Positions 35,265 to 63,848 of a DNA stretch of 64,000 bases are shown piece after piece (the stretch's first letter is position 1; each line of letters opens with the position of its first letter). The translations under genes and the position numbers were made by a program. Source of the stretch: Strongylocentrotus droebachiensis (taxonomy: Eukaryota; Echinodermata; Echinoidea; Camarodonta; Strongylocentrotidae); contig JAVYIG010005407.1 of assembly GCA_035222895.1 (NCBI GenBank), positions 62,001 through 126,000 of the forward strand, written 5' to 3'. The notes under the pieces are model-generated. The model saw only the letters and a list, made by a program, of their open reading frames with translations, did no database searches and was not told the DNA's origin.

Positions 35265-35515
35265 GGCATTAATCTGCATTTGCCACGCCATACCCAGGAG
35301 AGAAGTGGGAACCATTAAGATGACGAAAGTATTTGTATTAAGAATTACCATATTGCCCTCACGGTGCCCAAATGGTAGGTAAACCCCCTAGGGAGTGGAG
35401 ATGGTGTACACAGTATGTGCGTGAATAAATCAAGTAACTAGGGAATAATATCTAGAAAAATACTTAGAGGTGGTATTTTGTAATGAGCGCTGTATAAATT
35501 CAGGTTATTATTAGG
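35265..35515 (+). repeat. 5'-truncated SINE-like element
   Basis: Begins AAGGCATTAATCTGCATTTG and ends GAGCGCTGTATAAATTCAGG with a TTATTA tail. The first block also occurs in reverse near 58.38 kb and resembles the body of the SINE at 5296-5487. It lies just downstream of POP5. Confidence 0.5.
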
Positions 35516-36312
35516 GTAACACTGTACAGTGCTTTCCTCTGTCCCCTAAAGACATGGGTTTTTTTTTAAATAATTTTTGTCATGCAGAAATGGAAAATAA
35601 ATTATCTATGCGACTACTATGAAACCAGAAACTTAGGGAATAGGCAAGTAGTCCACTTTCATGGGAGCTTCGTGCCTCAAAATCATATCATTACAACACT
35701 AAAGTTTTGCAATCTTTAATAGTTTCTTGCCTAAAAAATGGCAGTCACTTAAAGGTAATGCAAAGTTTGGGGAAATTTTGAAAATTGGGTGGATAGTGAT
35801 TCTTTACAATTTTGATATATTTGGATGCCCCTATGAATGTATTGTAAGCACTAGAAAATTTAGCTTCTAAAACACTTCTGCTTTCGAGAAAAATTGAATA
35901 TTAAAATTTACCGGTGCTCCCGGTAAATTTTGATAAATTTCAAATAGCGCCTACAGCCATAAATAGTAGCTGCGACCATGAAAATCTCAGAATATGTAGA
36001 TATGATATATAATTTCCAAATGGGAATAGCTAATCGGTCAATTTTGGTCGAGAAACATTGTTTTATAGCTTAATTAATATCTTGACCTTGAGAGGGAGCT
36101 ATACAACATAAAGAGTTTATAATTTACAATTTCATAACTTTAGACTTGAGTTGAACCGTGACAACGATCACTGCATATTGTAGGATCGCTTATGCTTCCA
36201 ATATGTTCATTTGAACCAAATTCATGACCCCATACCAAAACTTTGTATTACCTTTAATGGTATGCTTCTGGTCCCTTTTTCATATAACTGGTTATCAATA
36301 ACAAGATACAAT

Positions 36313-36415
36313 GATTGTTATAAGCTACTGAAACCCTTACATTTGAGTGGCTATAAGCAGATTTGTCATAAATCTGTGGCACATATTATCGACAAGTTTT
36401 ATGAAACAGGGCCTG
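36313..36415. mobile_element. Fragment of the TTTCACAAA-family MITE
   Basis: Contains GTTATAAGCTACTGAAACCC and CAGATTTGTCAT, ending near GAAACAGGGCC. The left end is lost or diverged. Confidence 0.5.
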
Positions 36416-36982
36416 GGTTTACAGTATTGGTTATATGGCACTCTGCTTCTGTGTGTAACCATTTCTTTAAATTATAGCTTCATTAATTGTTCCTACAATT
36501 AATTCGCTCATAACCTTTTCGATGTAAAGCAGAATCTCCCCAAATGTGAGATTTTTTGACATTAGATACCCATTTGCTTGATTTTGTTTAATTTTTATGA
36601 TTTCATATACGACATCAATATATTTTTATTCTTTTATTAAATATTTATTTGACCGAACTATGTTGGGTGGTTTAGCTAGGAAACAGTTACAAATATCCCC
36701 TTTTGTGCGAGAGCATTATTTTTAACATTTTTTTGAAGGTACAGTTAAAGGTCTTCCTCCAATTTTGTACTTATTTTTCAAATAAAGAAAATTGACCTTG
36801 TGATGTGACTGTAATTATGTTTGGTAAAATTATATATACCGGTATCCATGTATTATATAAAACTTTCATTATTTGAAGGTAAACATATTTTTGTGTTTGT
36901 TTTCTTTTTTTGGATTGTGTGGTGCCTACAAATTTCTAGCTGTTTTAAGGTCATGCCCCAGGAGAATATAATTTGTATATTT

Positions 36983-37200
36983 CGAAGGGTCAGTGACACA
37001 AAGATGTAACTCCATTTTGAGAAAAAGGGGTTTATGTGTCACTGAGCACTTGGGCCTATGTTTCACTAGCCATTGACTTCAATGGAATGTTGGTGGAGTC
37101 AAGTGTTTCCTGGAAAGCCCCACATTTTTCTGAACATGTTGATATCAAATACTCATTTTGGCAAAATATGGAGTTACGTCTTTGTGTCACTGAACCCTCG
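36983..37200. mobile_element. MITE with ~35-bp TIRs (TCAGTGACACAAAGA)
   Basis: Left GGGTCAGTGACACAAAGATG with TAACTCCAT and right ATGGAGTTA with CGTCTTTGTGTCACTGAACC are inverted repeats with few mismatches. 218 bp, non-coding. Confidence 0.7.
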
Positions 37201-38284
37201 ATTTAAACATCAAGGTAAATTCTTTCCATATTCATAATCTACAGCACTCATCACTCATTCTCTGGACAAATTGAAGACAAAAAAAAAACTCTGAAATATT
37301 TGTTGTTGTACACTTCAGATTTATTGATGTTTCTCAATAAATACCTTTCTTCTATAAATGTGTTCTACCCGACATATCTCTCAGAAATCGGAAAATGAAA
37401 AAGAAAACAGAAAAAAATTAAACTAGAAATGTGAAAGAAATCTATACAACTAAATCCATCCTAACATATATATATACTCTTTACCTCTCCTTCAAAACAC
37501 AGGAGAAAATGATGCCAAGAATTCAAAATGGCTTCTGGTTATTTTTTCTCCTTGAGAAAAGTGATAAAGAAACTGAGTAACATGCATCACTAAAAGTCAC
37601 ATCAAATATCTTTCTGTGAAAACACCCAATAAACTCTGTAGTAGAAAATGTGTTTATAAATAAAGAGAAGTTTTTGAAGATTTGCTTTACGATCTATCTA
37701 GTTGTGCCAATGAACGCTGAATAAAGGCAATGGAACTGCAAAAATTCAAAATGATCTAGTATGATAAATAATATCCTAAATTTTTCAACTTTCACTGAAA
37801 TATATGTGTTTTTCCTATGATAGCGACTGCCCAAAGTACTTGAACTCAATTAAGCCAACATCCCCTCATTGCCTATCCCCCCCCCCCCCCCAAACAAAAA
37901 AAGTTAATTGTAAGACCCATACGATTTTAAAGGTAACCATAGTTCTGCGAATAGGACTGCAGCTCAAAATCAACTGTCTGGTTATGTAGTGAAAAGAAAC
38001 TGGTATATTCTGGGGAGTTTTGAACAGCAAATTTATTGTTATAGTTCACTGTGATTTTAATTGTTTTCATTGCCAAAAATAAAAGATTTCCTTTTAATTA
38101 ACTACTCCTCAATAAGGCCTCAGATGGAACTACAAAATAAATACCAAGTTGACGAGTGAACTACAACCTAACTATTGAACACAAAACGCAGCAACTCTAC
38201 AATGTCACTTCAGGTGAAATATTGTCAGAAGAAAAAAAAGACACACTCTCATATTGTAAGGCAGCATAACCACAAGGTACTCTA

Positions 38285-38532
38285 TAGATCCTAGACTATA
38301 TGTTAGATCCAATCCTGGTTGGTCTAAACCCTGGTCTAGCTTCTGGCCCAGACCTTAGTCCACATCCTCATCTAGATCTTTGTATAGTTCTTGGTCTAGA
38401 TCCTGGTCTGGACTCTGGTCTAGATTCTGATCTAGCTGGTGGGTCACATCTTAGTCTAGACTCTCATCTAGATTATTGGTCTACATTCTTGTCTAGATCT
38501 TGGTTTAGCTCTTAGTCTAGATCCTGGTCTAT
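38285..38532. repeat. Degenerate short-period minisatellite (TCTAGATCYTGGTC-like)
   Basis: About 248 bases are built from variants of TCTAGATC and CTTGGTC/CTGGTC in steps of roughly 6, 12 and 18 bases. Confidence 0.85.
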
Positions 38533-40517
38533 AAAAAAAACAACTCTCATCTCAAAAGACTTTATGTGACACATTCACTGAGAAACGAACATAACAACCA
38601 TGGAATCAACTCGGTATAGTTAACTTTGTGGACTTGTTAATATCCACGATCAAACTTCACACCTATATACACTGTGCATTGTCTACACTCAAATCTCTGT
38701 TTGGCCACCTGTTTTTCAATATACATTGGTCTACAACTTTCTGCTAAATCAGTAATGATCATCCCACGTCTTTTATTACTATTCCAGGTTTCTGTGTTTA
38801 CAAATGCCCTTATTTTTCATCTCATAATTCATTTCATTAAGAAACACATTTAATCTTCAAGTTTAATCTTCTCTTTAAACTTACCGGTACTAGTATATTT
38901 TTATTGAAAAAAAAGTTTACATGAAGATATCTTGATATGTATTTATTGATATGTCAAAAAATAAAACCTCTCCCCTCTACACCCATTAATTACCAGCTGT
39001 TTTTTGGGATAAGTGCACCGTGTACTATATACCTGTTTATATATTAGCTAGCTACCAATGTTTACATATATATACCTTTCTCATACCCAAGAAATATCTA
39101 CAGCACACACACACTGTTCTGAGAGTAAACAAAAGATGTCTTAGCATCTATTCTTAGATTAATTTAATTCAGATTGGTTCAAAGGTACTGTTTAACGTTT
39201 TCATTAAATGAAAATGGTGGAATTCTGCACAAATGTATGAAAAAGTCCCATGCAAAATCATTAACCCTTTTGTGTTTTACAAGAGCTTTTAATATTATGT
39301 TTTTAGTTATTTTTCAACAGAAATACATGTACATCACCTATTTTTGGTTTGTATATGTGTGTATCAAAAAATATTTAAAGAATTGTTGGTTGCTGTTGTG
39401 ATCTTATCTCCAGTATTTTGTAGGATAATTTTGTGTCTTATTACGTAAAGTGTTAAACAGTACCTTAAAAATGTATCTTGTTTACTGCTTTAGAACATAC
39501 TTTGTTACCAGCACCAAGATATCAAAGCTTTGTGCTTCTTTCAATCACCAACAAGTAGAACTCTTTGTCTGCTTTTAAGACTTTGAATACATAACCTACA
39601 TATTTAATGGCCTCTATCAAACAAAATTAAATGAAAGAATACTTGATTATATGATGATGCGTTTACCCTGGTATATCACAAATTGTAATGTCAAAAATAC
39701 ATTTCAAAATTATATCTAGGAATGTCCTAAAGAGAGGAACGCTATGCTCTGATATTTCATTTTGCTTCAATTCAGGTAATTGTATATTGTGGATTTTGCA
39801 ACTTATAAAGAATTGAAGTTGAATAATAATTGCAAAGGCCATTTCCAATAAAAACTCCCACTGTTATGATTAAATGATTAGTATGACAGTAAATGACAAG
39901 TAAAAGAAAAAGGTTAAGTACAGTAAATATATAAATTCATGTTTCTATTCTTTTTCAAATATTTCCTTATTTTGCTTTCGGTACCTTATTGCTTTTTAAA
40001 ACTTACTGTTTGTATTTTGGGATTGGGGGCTTTTCAAATGGACTAAAATATCCAATTTCAGACCAATGGGTGGCTATTTTATATCAAAATGAGTTCAGTA
40101 TCAATAAGCTTCCCAAACATCAGTATATCAAAATAGTAAAAGTTCATGTAAATTATTCATGAAAAAAAAAATCCCTGAATGTTTGTTTTTTGTTTTTTGT
40201 AGAAACCTTAAGTCCATCTACTTTCCACTTGCCACGTACATATCAATACCAAAAGTGAGATTGTTATTTTCTACAAGGTTTCTACAAAGTTATTTATGAA
40301 ACCAGTTTAACTTGATAAATCCCTGTATGACATGTACATCTGATATCTCTATTACAATTAATCTGTGTGCTTTTCTTGCAGTTTCCATGCAATCGATGGT
40401 GCGAGTTTACCTGAATTTCAAAAATTCCTCTATTAAACTGACTAAGAATAGACTGTACAAGTAGTTGCAGTTCAACTGCGCAGCAACAGCTTTGTGTTGC
40501 GTTTAGTCTTATTCTAT

Positions 40518-40560
40518 CTCCCTCTCTCACTCTCGCTCTCTCTCTCTCTCTCTCTCTCGC
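40518..40560. repeat. (CT)n microsatellite
   Basis: CT run in the SERCA downstream region. Confidence 0.85.
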
Positions 40561-42780
40561 ACAATCACACATTTACCTTTATCAAATAGAAAATCACACA
40601 ATCAAATATATATAGGCAAAATCATCAACTACAATAGATATAACACAATCCACATAGTGGGGCATCACCGAAATGAGAATTAAGAAAAGATTGGGCTATT
40701 ACAATATTTTGCATCACTGATCAATAAATTAGGCAGTGTATAATGGTGATTTGAAATCATGGGACATTACGTGGTTTTTTTTTTACTTCACTTTTCGAAA
40801 TAGGTATTACACATGAATGCATAGGATTATTAAAACATTGCTGAAAATAGGTGGAGAAAGTGATTGAGTGCAGTATCTTATTCACTTTTTTTTTATAAAT
40901 CCCATGACTTTTAATGAAAATTTCAAGTAAAAACAGAGCTACCATGTAAGCAAAATTATTACCTCTTTATGATGCTGTTATAAATTTAAAAAGAATTTCT
41001 TTTCTTGAAATGAAAATTACAATTTTTTTACTTTACAAAGCATTTGATCCCTTCTGTGTAGGCACATGTTTATAATTAAAAAGTTTGAAGAAACAAGCAC
41101 TTTACATTCTGCTTGTGTGCTATACCTTTCTAGTAAATATATACACCTTTTTTCTGTTTTTTCTTTCTCTCACAATAACAGTGAAAAGATATTTTAATAT
41201 ATTGCATTCTTTGGGTGTTAAACTTCAATGTCTACTCGAATAAAAAAATTGAATAACTTACAGTAACTGCATTCCAATCATGTCATAAATATTGTTTTCA
41301 TCTTCAGTCGAAAATGCTTGTAGAAAAAAAAGTTATCACCATGACAATTTGAAATTTACTGTGCAATGCTGTGTAGATTTAACTTAGGTAATCAAATAAA
41401 TGGACTTGGTGCAATAGAGTTATGCAAATTTATGTGCTCATCAAATGACCAGAACAAATTATTTACTGATCATACAATAGTGTGTATGAGAGAGAGATTG
41501 AGTTGTATTTTTAATAAAATGTTCATAATTCAACTAAAAACCTTCACATTTTGCTTACACTGCTCTCAGTAAAATGAACTTGAAGAAAATGCAAGTTATG
41601 AACCAAGATCAAAAGCAAAGCAAGGAAAAACAATTCAAAAAGAGAATAGCAAAGAAACGACTAGCTTTATCATATATGTGCATAAACCACTAGAACCAAT
41701 GTGAATTTAATGCTTTTGAATAATTAAATGTGAATACATAAACATCTAACTTCTACATTTTTTTCAATATTTTTCTTTATTTGAAAAGGGATCATTATCT
41801 GACAACTCCTTTTGTGTATCAAACATCATACCTACACACTATTAAGTTTGTCTTTGTATTGCTAAGTTTAAATACAAATAGTCCTATACAACTCTTCATA
41901 ATTTCACTATGAAAATTGCATAAAAAGAAAGATATTTCTGCACGCAATCTCCGACTAATAAAACGTCAACCTATTTCAATCCAATCGGGACTGAAAACCC
42001 GGATTCTGGCTTGTAAAAAAGCCCTGGATTAACTTGAAATCAAACCAATGACTAGGCAATCAATATTCATCTTCAAACTCCATTTCTTAATCCAAAACAC
42101 TAATTATCTCCACCAATATGCATTTGACCCTTTGATATCCAATAGAATGGTGGTAGTTATATTTCACAGGTGGGGTATCAAAGGCTGTCCAATTCTCATC
42201 CGTTTCTTTGTTCCTGTCTCGGTGGAAGAACTCTGTCTTGGGGCGTCAAGACTTCATTTTCTTCCCAAGTAGTTGGAACCTGGTGTTGATTGTCGTGAAG
42301 CCGGAAGGATGAACCAAACAGCCAACAAAAAACAAAAACAAGTGGAAACAAGGGGAGACAAAGAAACAAAAACACATAATAATGAAACAAACAGAGGTGA
42401 CATGGGACAAACAAAGGTCGGGCAGAGTGCAATTTTGATGAAAGGAGAAGGGTTGTAGGTTCATGAAATTTTAAGGGGCAAATTTAGACGGTGAGAAACA
42501 CAAACAGAAATTTGGAGAACCAATACAGAACGATAAAAAAAGGGTATTTTTTGTTTGGGGTGGGGGGGAGAAAAAAGGATAAAAATAGAGAAAGAAGAAA
42601 CAATCATGAATATAAAATAATATGAAAGAAAAATAACAGAAGTGGGGAGAGAATGACATATAAAACATAGTCAATGAATTTTGCATGTTGTGTTTCATGG
42701 TAATATGCATTGATATCGTAAAGAAACATTACACATTCCTTGTGGGTGCAACTGATATGAGCATTACATTCATGAAATCT

Positions 42781-42929
42781 GGGGGGCGTTTCACAAAACT
42801 TGTCATCAGTGACAAATGACAGTTTTTGTTATAAGCTACTGGAATCCTTGCTTCTGAATAGTTATCAGCAGATTTGTCACAGATTTTTGTCATTTGTCAT
42901 TGGAAAAAAGGCTTTGTGAAACGGGCACC
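42781..42929. mobile_element. TTTCACAAA-family MITE, copy
   Basis: Left GGGGCGTTTCACAAAACTTG, right GGCTTTGTGAAACGGGCACC. The interior matches the copy at 8713-8858. Confidence 0.65.
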
Positions 42930-44700
42930 TGACCCAGGGCCCCCCTAAGATGATCTGAACAGACAGGTATGAGGAGGAGATTGCGATCAAGCAAAATGTG
43001 CCACCATGTCTGCCATAGAGGCTTCAGTAATATTTGAAGAAATGCTTTTTAAAGGAGACCTAGGAATTTCAAATTGTTCTTTAATTATTGATTCGCCGAA
43101 AAGTTAAAAGAGGAAGAGGGGTGGGTATCACCCTACAGCAATACCCCATTCATGGCCAACCACAATTACTCTTGCCAGGAGTACTCTTTCAACCGATTTC
43201 AATGATTTTTTTTTTTCAACAGGAAAGTTGGAATTCCATTGTCCATAGTAAATGGGCTTATCAATTGGTAAACAAAACTGTGCACGGTAGAATTATGTTC
43301 AGGCATCCCATTTTTTCTGAATTCAGTCCCATTTTTCTTAAATTTTAAAGTTGAGCATTAAGCCTACAGTTGGTCAAATTAATTGTCAATTCAGACACAA
43401 TTAGTAATCATATAAATACAATTACTGCTATTCTTGACTATTTTTTAGTCCGTGCTAAATATTTCTTTATCAGTTTTAAGATTGAGGAAAATGGGGTTTT
43501 ATCTCAAATTACGATGAATAATATTCAGAAAAATAGTTAACTTAATGTTCATTCTCATTAATAATTTAACTGATTACATATACATTTCATTACTATATCA
43601 AGGCTATTATCTTGAATTAACTACATGAAAATCCCTTATTCGTAATTTCGGTTTACAGTTTAATTATATTTATATTAATTCTTCAAAGTATTGTGAAATA
43701 AGCTATAATAATGCATATCACAAAAAAGACTCACTTTAATATTTAAGCATCATAACTGGCAATTCATGTGATAGCATATATCAGATACACAATCTATATT
43801 TTATCATTTATATGATTAGTTTACCTCCAAAGAATTGACTAAAATCTAAAAAGAATTGTATCTACTTGTGTATTTTCATGGCATGTGAAACTAAAGAATT
43901 CTATTATCTAATACTTGATATTGCATTTTGCTAGCAAAGAATATAAGCAAATGCATATATGAACAGGGAGCATGAAATTAGCATTTCTTATGAATTCACC
44001 AATGCAAAGATGTCAAAATCTAAGCCAAATACCATGAAGTGTAGAGTAAAGAGAGGACTGATAGTAACAAATGTATAAATGCAAGATAATGGAAGAAAGA
44101 GCAATAAACAAATACTGTTGCGATGATGTAGACAGGGTTCATTCAAGCTTGACCAAGTAAATTTGAAGATTTAAAAAAGAAAAAATAAATTTTCCAGTAT
44201 CTCTTTAGGTCATTTAAAATTAGAATACACTGTTTAAACACAAAAGGTATATTTTCAAACTCCTTGAGCTACTTTACTAATCACACACCCATTTATCAAA
44301 GATTTACTTATTTTGTTTCCTTTCAAAGAATTTGGTGGACCTGCATGACAGGCAAAAAAAAGAAGTTTAAGAAATTTTCAGAGAAAAGGAGAGAGAGAGG
44401 GGGGGGGGGGATCTTGAAATGTACTAAATAAAGGGGGGAGGGGGGTAGTTTGAGCAATTTTCATATCATGACAATTCTTCTCAAACAAATATAGTTTCTA
44501 GGTCTTTCAAGGAAGAGAGGCCAAACAACAACAACAAAAGGACATTTTCACCCCCTACTATTATAATAAAAAGAATCAAGCTTGTATGAACCCTGTGATG
44601 TGTGTTGGCAATTTAATTGTGTATCATACTGAAGAGCTGTATCAAGGGTTAAAGCGATACTGAACTGATGAATGTTCTGCCCTAGCGTACTATCTATGCA

Positions 44701-44854
44701 CAGCGCCATCTCATGGTCAAGTTGGCAACAGTGCGTAACCCAATACCTAATTCCCACTTCACAGACAGAGGATTTGATCCGAAAACCAACAGCTCAGCTA
44801 GGGAAGCAGCGAGTTACGGGACTAAACTGCTACAGCTGACCTGAGATGGCGCTA
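44701..44854. repeat. Possible short element bounded by AGCGCCATCTCA inverted repeats
   Basis: AGCGCCATCTCA at left and TGAGATGGCGCT at right pair perfectly over 12 bases. The enclosed block is more GC-rich than its surroundings. The boundary is uncertain. Confidence 0.3.
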
Positions 44855-47800
44855 GAGGGGATTTCGCGGTTGTGCTTCTAGTACGGTATGGCTTTAAATT
44901 GTGATATCCAGCACAAATTACTAATTTCACAAATCAGCACACTTATATACACAGTGCCAATTTGTGAAACCAGTCACAATGTACATCTAAATTTCACAAA
45001 CGAACCTGCCAGTACAGCTATCTTTTGGTTGATAACATACAGTGTAGCATTAAACTGCATGTAAAAGTAGTTCTAGCAAGTGATAAAATAGAATGGAAAA
45101 ATTCTAATATACATGTACATATATAATTATATATACCATACATAATTATACCAACACTGAAACTGCAAAACTTTCAACAAAAATTATGTAAATATGATAT
45201 CTCATTCCATGCATCAAAACACACACCAAGCTAGCTGCAGTTAAAACCACAAATGCAATGCAAGTCATGCAGTGCAAAAAGGGTGATAAATGCATATGAT
45301 ATTGTAATAGATTTTCACACTGAGACGTAATTTTGTTCTCCTTTTAACATCACTCACACAATACACACTCTGCCTGTTAATTTGTACATGAAACATGCTT
45401 CCAGAAAGAGATAAGATTCATTTGCAGCTTTTTCACTTATTTCAGCAAAACATGTTGAAAAGAATACTGTTAACTTCATCAAAATTATTTTGTAATATGT
45501 AAGCACAAATGGGTTGCATATCTGCTAAAGCAGGTTAACCTCTGCCAGAGTTGCAGGACAATGCAATACAATAGAGATCATTTGTATAACCATCATTGTT
45601 GTGAAGCAAAATGATACATTATCCCATTCTGAAAGCATAATTTTATTTCAAGATTATTACATGGAGGATACCTTATCCCCTGCCTATATCTCCCGATGAA
45701 TTTGAGAACAGTAAAACTGATAAAAATAAATGAATAAATACATGTGTATGAAGGAACAAAAAGGAATGGAACAGAAACAAGATGGTAACAGAAAATAAGG
45801 CAGTTTTTATTGACTTGCTAATTTTGGTGACGATTTTCTTTTTCAGGATGATATCTGTACTATCTTTTGCTGGTAGTTCCACAAATAGAAGACAATGATG
45901 GACAACATTTATTTGGGTTTTTTAGGTAAGACTTTATCTCCCATTTTATTCCTCAGTGCAAGATAAAAATTGTTTTGGAGACATTTTGTCCAATCTATGT
46001 AACAATAGAATAGTAATTAACTGCCCTTTAAGTCTTCTCACAAAAATTAGTTCCCACTGATGAATTACCTTGGTTAAAACATGACAAATTAAAATACCAA
46101 TGAAAATTCAAATGGTATCAATAATATGGCTTCAACACTGAAGGAGATGATTTTGTTAAAGTGTACACATAAATGATTACCTCAACACCATAAGGGTATA
46201 GTTGTTCACCGATTCTTAACTGTTTCATCTCAACATAAATAAGTCAATACATCTACAACTCAAAATTAATGAACGAGTAATAAATCAAATATATCAAGAC
46301 ATCACAAAATATGAAATATGTATAAAAATTCATTTGGAAATTCCTCGTAATAAATAATATTTGAAGGATTGACGGTGAGAAGGCTTCGATAAAGGCCAAT
46401 TAATAAAAGACTTTCAAAGATATAATGATGTTTGATAATGAAGAGTTTGATAACAAAGATCAAACAGAAATATTAGATAACCAGTAGACCACACAATATG
46501 AATAATACTAATAATGAAGGAGCTGTATACAAAGGTTTATATGTGAGGATATGAGCATTACAACTTCCCTTTGAGAAAGCGGATGTCAACAACTCTGAAA
46601 ATTTCACCATGTATTATGAAAACAGAGTATGAAAATGCTCAAAAGTGGAATAAACGGCCTGATAAATGATAATTCTACCACTTCAATTATCTGGGACCTA
46701 AGAACACCCTTTCCCTTCGGCTAAATATACATACAAAACTAGATTTAAAGTGCTCTAACCTTAGTGAAACTATAAACATCTCATATTATCTAGGAATCAA
46801 TGTAAACTAACATTCCAGTCAGAAGAATATTTCCAAATCAATTTTCATTATTTACAATTTATTCTATTTTTTTTTTTTTTTTGTTGCATGTTTAATTATT
46901 CAATCAATAGACAACTCTCTTTATAATGTCTTTGGTTACCTTTGGCATATAGTAATCAAATATACAATCGTTTCTTTGATTCCTACATATTCCAAACCTA
47001 AACAGACACAAAACGAAACCCGATCATTATCAAAACATACTTGGACATTTGCACAGTAAAAACAGAAAACACAAGCATCTTACAACATACATGTATAAAG
47101 TAGTTCTTAAACATATCTAAATCTGAAAGTATTTCACTTTCAGAGACGCTGAAAGAAGTTCTCTTATGCTTCCCATTTAAGTAACAATGATAATTGATTA
47201 ATATCTTCAATTTTTTTGTTATTTTTTTTTTCCGTGCAGTAAATGTCAAAATGATTTCTTCCACAAGCTGGGCATTTAAAAATAAACTTAGATTTATCTT
47301 CTTCTTTTTTCCCCTTCAAAATAAAGAAATCAATCTGGGTATTTTGCTCATTTTACTTTTTCTATTTTTTTCTTCTTTCTGTTTCTTATCTTTTTTTTTG
47401 AGACAATACTAACCAACCACAATAAAATACAAGATAATAACAAATAATAATTTTCACAATAATTCTAATGATGCAAATAGGTACAGCAAAGCTTTTTAGT
47501 TACAAAATGAAATATTGCAGATGTTAATTCAGGCACCAAAAGGTTATATTTCAAAAAGAACAGTTGCTTTTAAACATTCGAAATCACTTTCAGTTTGGTA
47601 CATTGGTTAGTAGTATGTGAGGGGCCAGATTGGGAAATAAGAAATCACTCCAGAAATATTTATTTCTATAATAATTTGTTATGGGACGCAGAGAGAAAGA
47701 AACAAACGCGCTCATTGCTCATAACGATCATATTCACTATCGTCATAAAAGTCACACAACATATCTTCCTAATGCATAGTTTGGAATAAATCATATTATC

Positions 47801-50076
47801 AAAGATATTTCAACATATTGCAAAACACATGCTTTGATTGAATCAATCCTATTTTATATTTCTATTTGGACAGATTCATTTTCTACATTTCATCCAAAAG
47901 CTGATGATCCTCATAAAAATTCCTCTAATAAATTGTTATAGTTTCAGAGCAATAAGAATTTAGTGACCTGTGTGGATATTTTTTCAACCTTTTTTCTAAG
48001 CCTGAGAAAAAGTGAAAGTGAACAAACTAATTCTACAATTTTTCAGGTCCATCCACACACAAACACACAATATACATACATGTACTACACATGACTAAGA
48101 ATCCAGCCTTAATGCCTGACTGAAAGTCATTTTTCACACTAATCTATCTACATCCTCATGAAGAAAGGCTATTTTCTAATTAAATGGATGTAACTGTCAG
48201 ATAATCTCAATCTAATCTTCACACATATATTCACACAAAAAAGATTTCATGTATGTACAAGGCAATATATTAGTATTCATTCTTCTCCTCTTTTTTAAAT
48301 TTCATTGCAATAAAAAGCCTTTCATTTGTAGAGAAACAAAGAAAATTATGAAAAAATGTCAAGATGCAAGCACTTTCAGCTAATTTTCTCTCACAAGAAA
48401 AAGACACTAAACTTAATTTTCCCTCATAATGTATATAAATATGTGTGTAAAATGCTTATATTTAGCATAGGTTGGCACAGTTAACCTTGTCAATGTACTA
48501 TAGGTATATACACCATGTCAAAGTTAATGGCTTGTATAGCTTGCAGTAACAGAAGGGTTAAAAGTGAGGTCATCTGCCGAGAAGCAGAAGGGCATAACTT
48601 GTATTATTCGACACAGTTACAGCCCTTTTGTCTCTCAGTAGTGTTCTTCATTCCTAGTGGAAACCAATGATCTATCTACAATGAAACCGAGCGTCTCCTT
48701 GCTCTATACCAGTGCTCCCATGACGGCAGGGTTACGATGTGTTCTACAATAAATCTCTTTATTCCAGATAACCATTCATGATTTAAAAATCTGCCGGGCA
48801 GTAGAAATAAACTAGGTGTTTCCATGACTTAAGCAAATGAAGTTGTCAGTAGTTATTTTGCTCTTCTCCGTCTGTTTCGTAGACCCTGATTTCAATTATT
48901 TTGAATTGCCAACTTTCAATAACCTTAAGAACCTTAGTCCTTACCCCTTAAAACACAAGACTCAAACAAGTGCTTGTGTATAAAAGTAATTGCCAAGGAC
49001 ATTACAAGAAATGCTGGCAACCAGATTTGTTTCCCATTCACATAATAAGCTTATAAAGTGCCTCTTTAAGATTTGAGTCCATTCTGGGAATAATATAAAC
49101 ATGACAGACAAACTTTCATGGATGGTTATCTGGAAAGAAAAAGAAGGCTGAAATTATCATCAACCATCACCATGTCATTGACTAAATTTATACAAAATAT
49201 TTTTCAATAATTTCTTGAGCGAAGAGGTTACAGAACCATGCAAACTACATTAATAACTAGAGAAAGATAAAAGACATTTTTTCTCAGAAATTTCATAGAT
49301 TTTGTATTTTTTGCATCCTGGTGAGAAAACTTGAATGATATCAATTAAATTTCAAACGGTGTCCTTTCATAGTTTCTAAATGAGAGTAAGATATAACTCA
49401 AAGTGGAGTCACAAAATATATTTTAGCTCTGAAATCCACAGTTGGAAGAATGTAAGAAGCATATAGCTGTCATGCGACTCTTGAATCTCACTTTTCTGCT
49501 GTGCAGCATTAGTTGGGGGTATTAAAGTTAAGAACAGAAGTAGGAAAAATGTGGATAGTAGGGGGACAAAGAAAGTATATTCACTTTGAGTAATACACGA
49601 CACTCCCAGGTAGGAAACACACTAAAAAACACCTTTTGAAATTCATAAGAGCATGCTGTTATTATATGATGCAAGTCAATATCATCCAAGTTTCCACTCC
49701 AACAGAAATGGCAGGAAAACCAAAATGTTGCAAACAATGGTGTCGTTATCATCTGCAATTCTGTAACCTCTTTGTAAACAAATACAAAGAATTAGACTGA
49801 CTGACATATTAAAGAAACGCAAAAACAAACTCAGACACTAATAATCAAGAAATAGAGAGAGAGAGGAGAAAAGTTGTGAGTGTTGTGCAGCACAAAAAAA
49901 CATCTGATGGTGAGTATTCAAAGTGATAAAAGTGATCAAATAATATAAAGAAATGCTTACACATATAAAAATCAACGTGAAATGCAGACGTACACCAAAA
50001 AAAAGGATGAGTTCTAGTCTACCGTGATTTTTTTTGTTTTGTTTTTGTTTTTTTGTTTCTTTTGATTTTTTAAGTG

Positions 50077-63772
<13,696 letters not shown>

Positions 63773-63848
63773 TCAAAATATCAGCAATTGTTTTAAAAGA
63801 GAGATACATAGCGAACTTAATCACTTTAACACCGAGATCTCTCCTCCT

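Larger units (their letters stand above)
37201..50076. other. Long AT-rich region downstream of SERCA; no recognised coding exons
   Basis: Nearly 12.9 kb follow the SERCA stop codon on its own strand without a recognisable conserved exon. Repeats are fewer than elsewhere in the window. Those seen are a minisatellite (38285-38532), a CT run near 40520, one MITE (42781-42929), a G run near 44400 and a weak inverted repeat at 44701-44854. Part may be a long SERCA 3' UTR and part intergenic. TTTATT, the reverse of AATAAA, is frequent, so the poly(A) site cannot be fixed by eye. Confidence 0.4.

Noticed and set aside
42196-42464. Minus-strand frames of 72-78 codons as an alternative SERCA last exon
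   Set aside because: No similarity to any SERCA tail and no convincing acceptor in phase.
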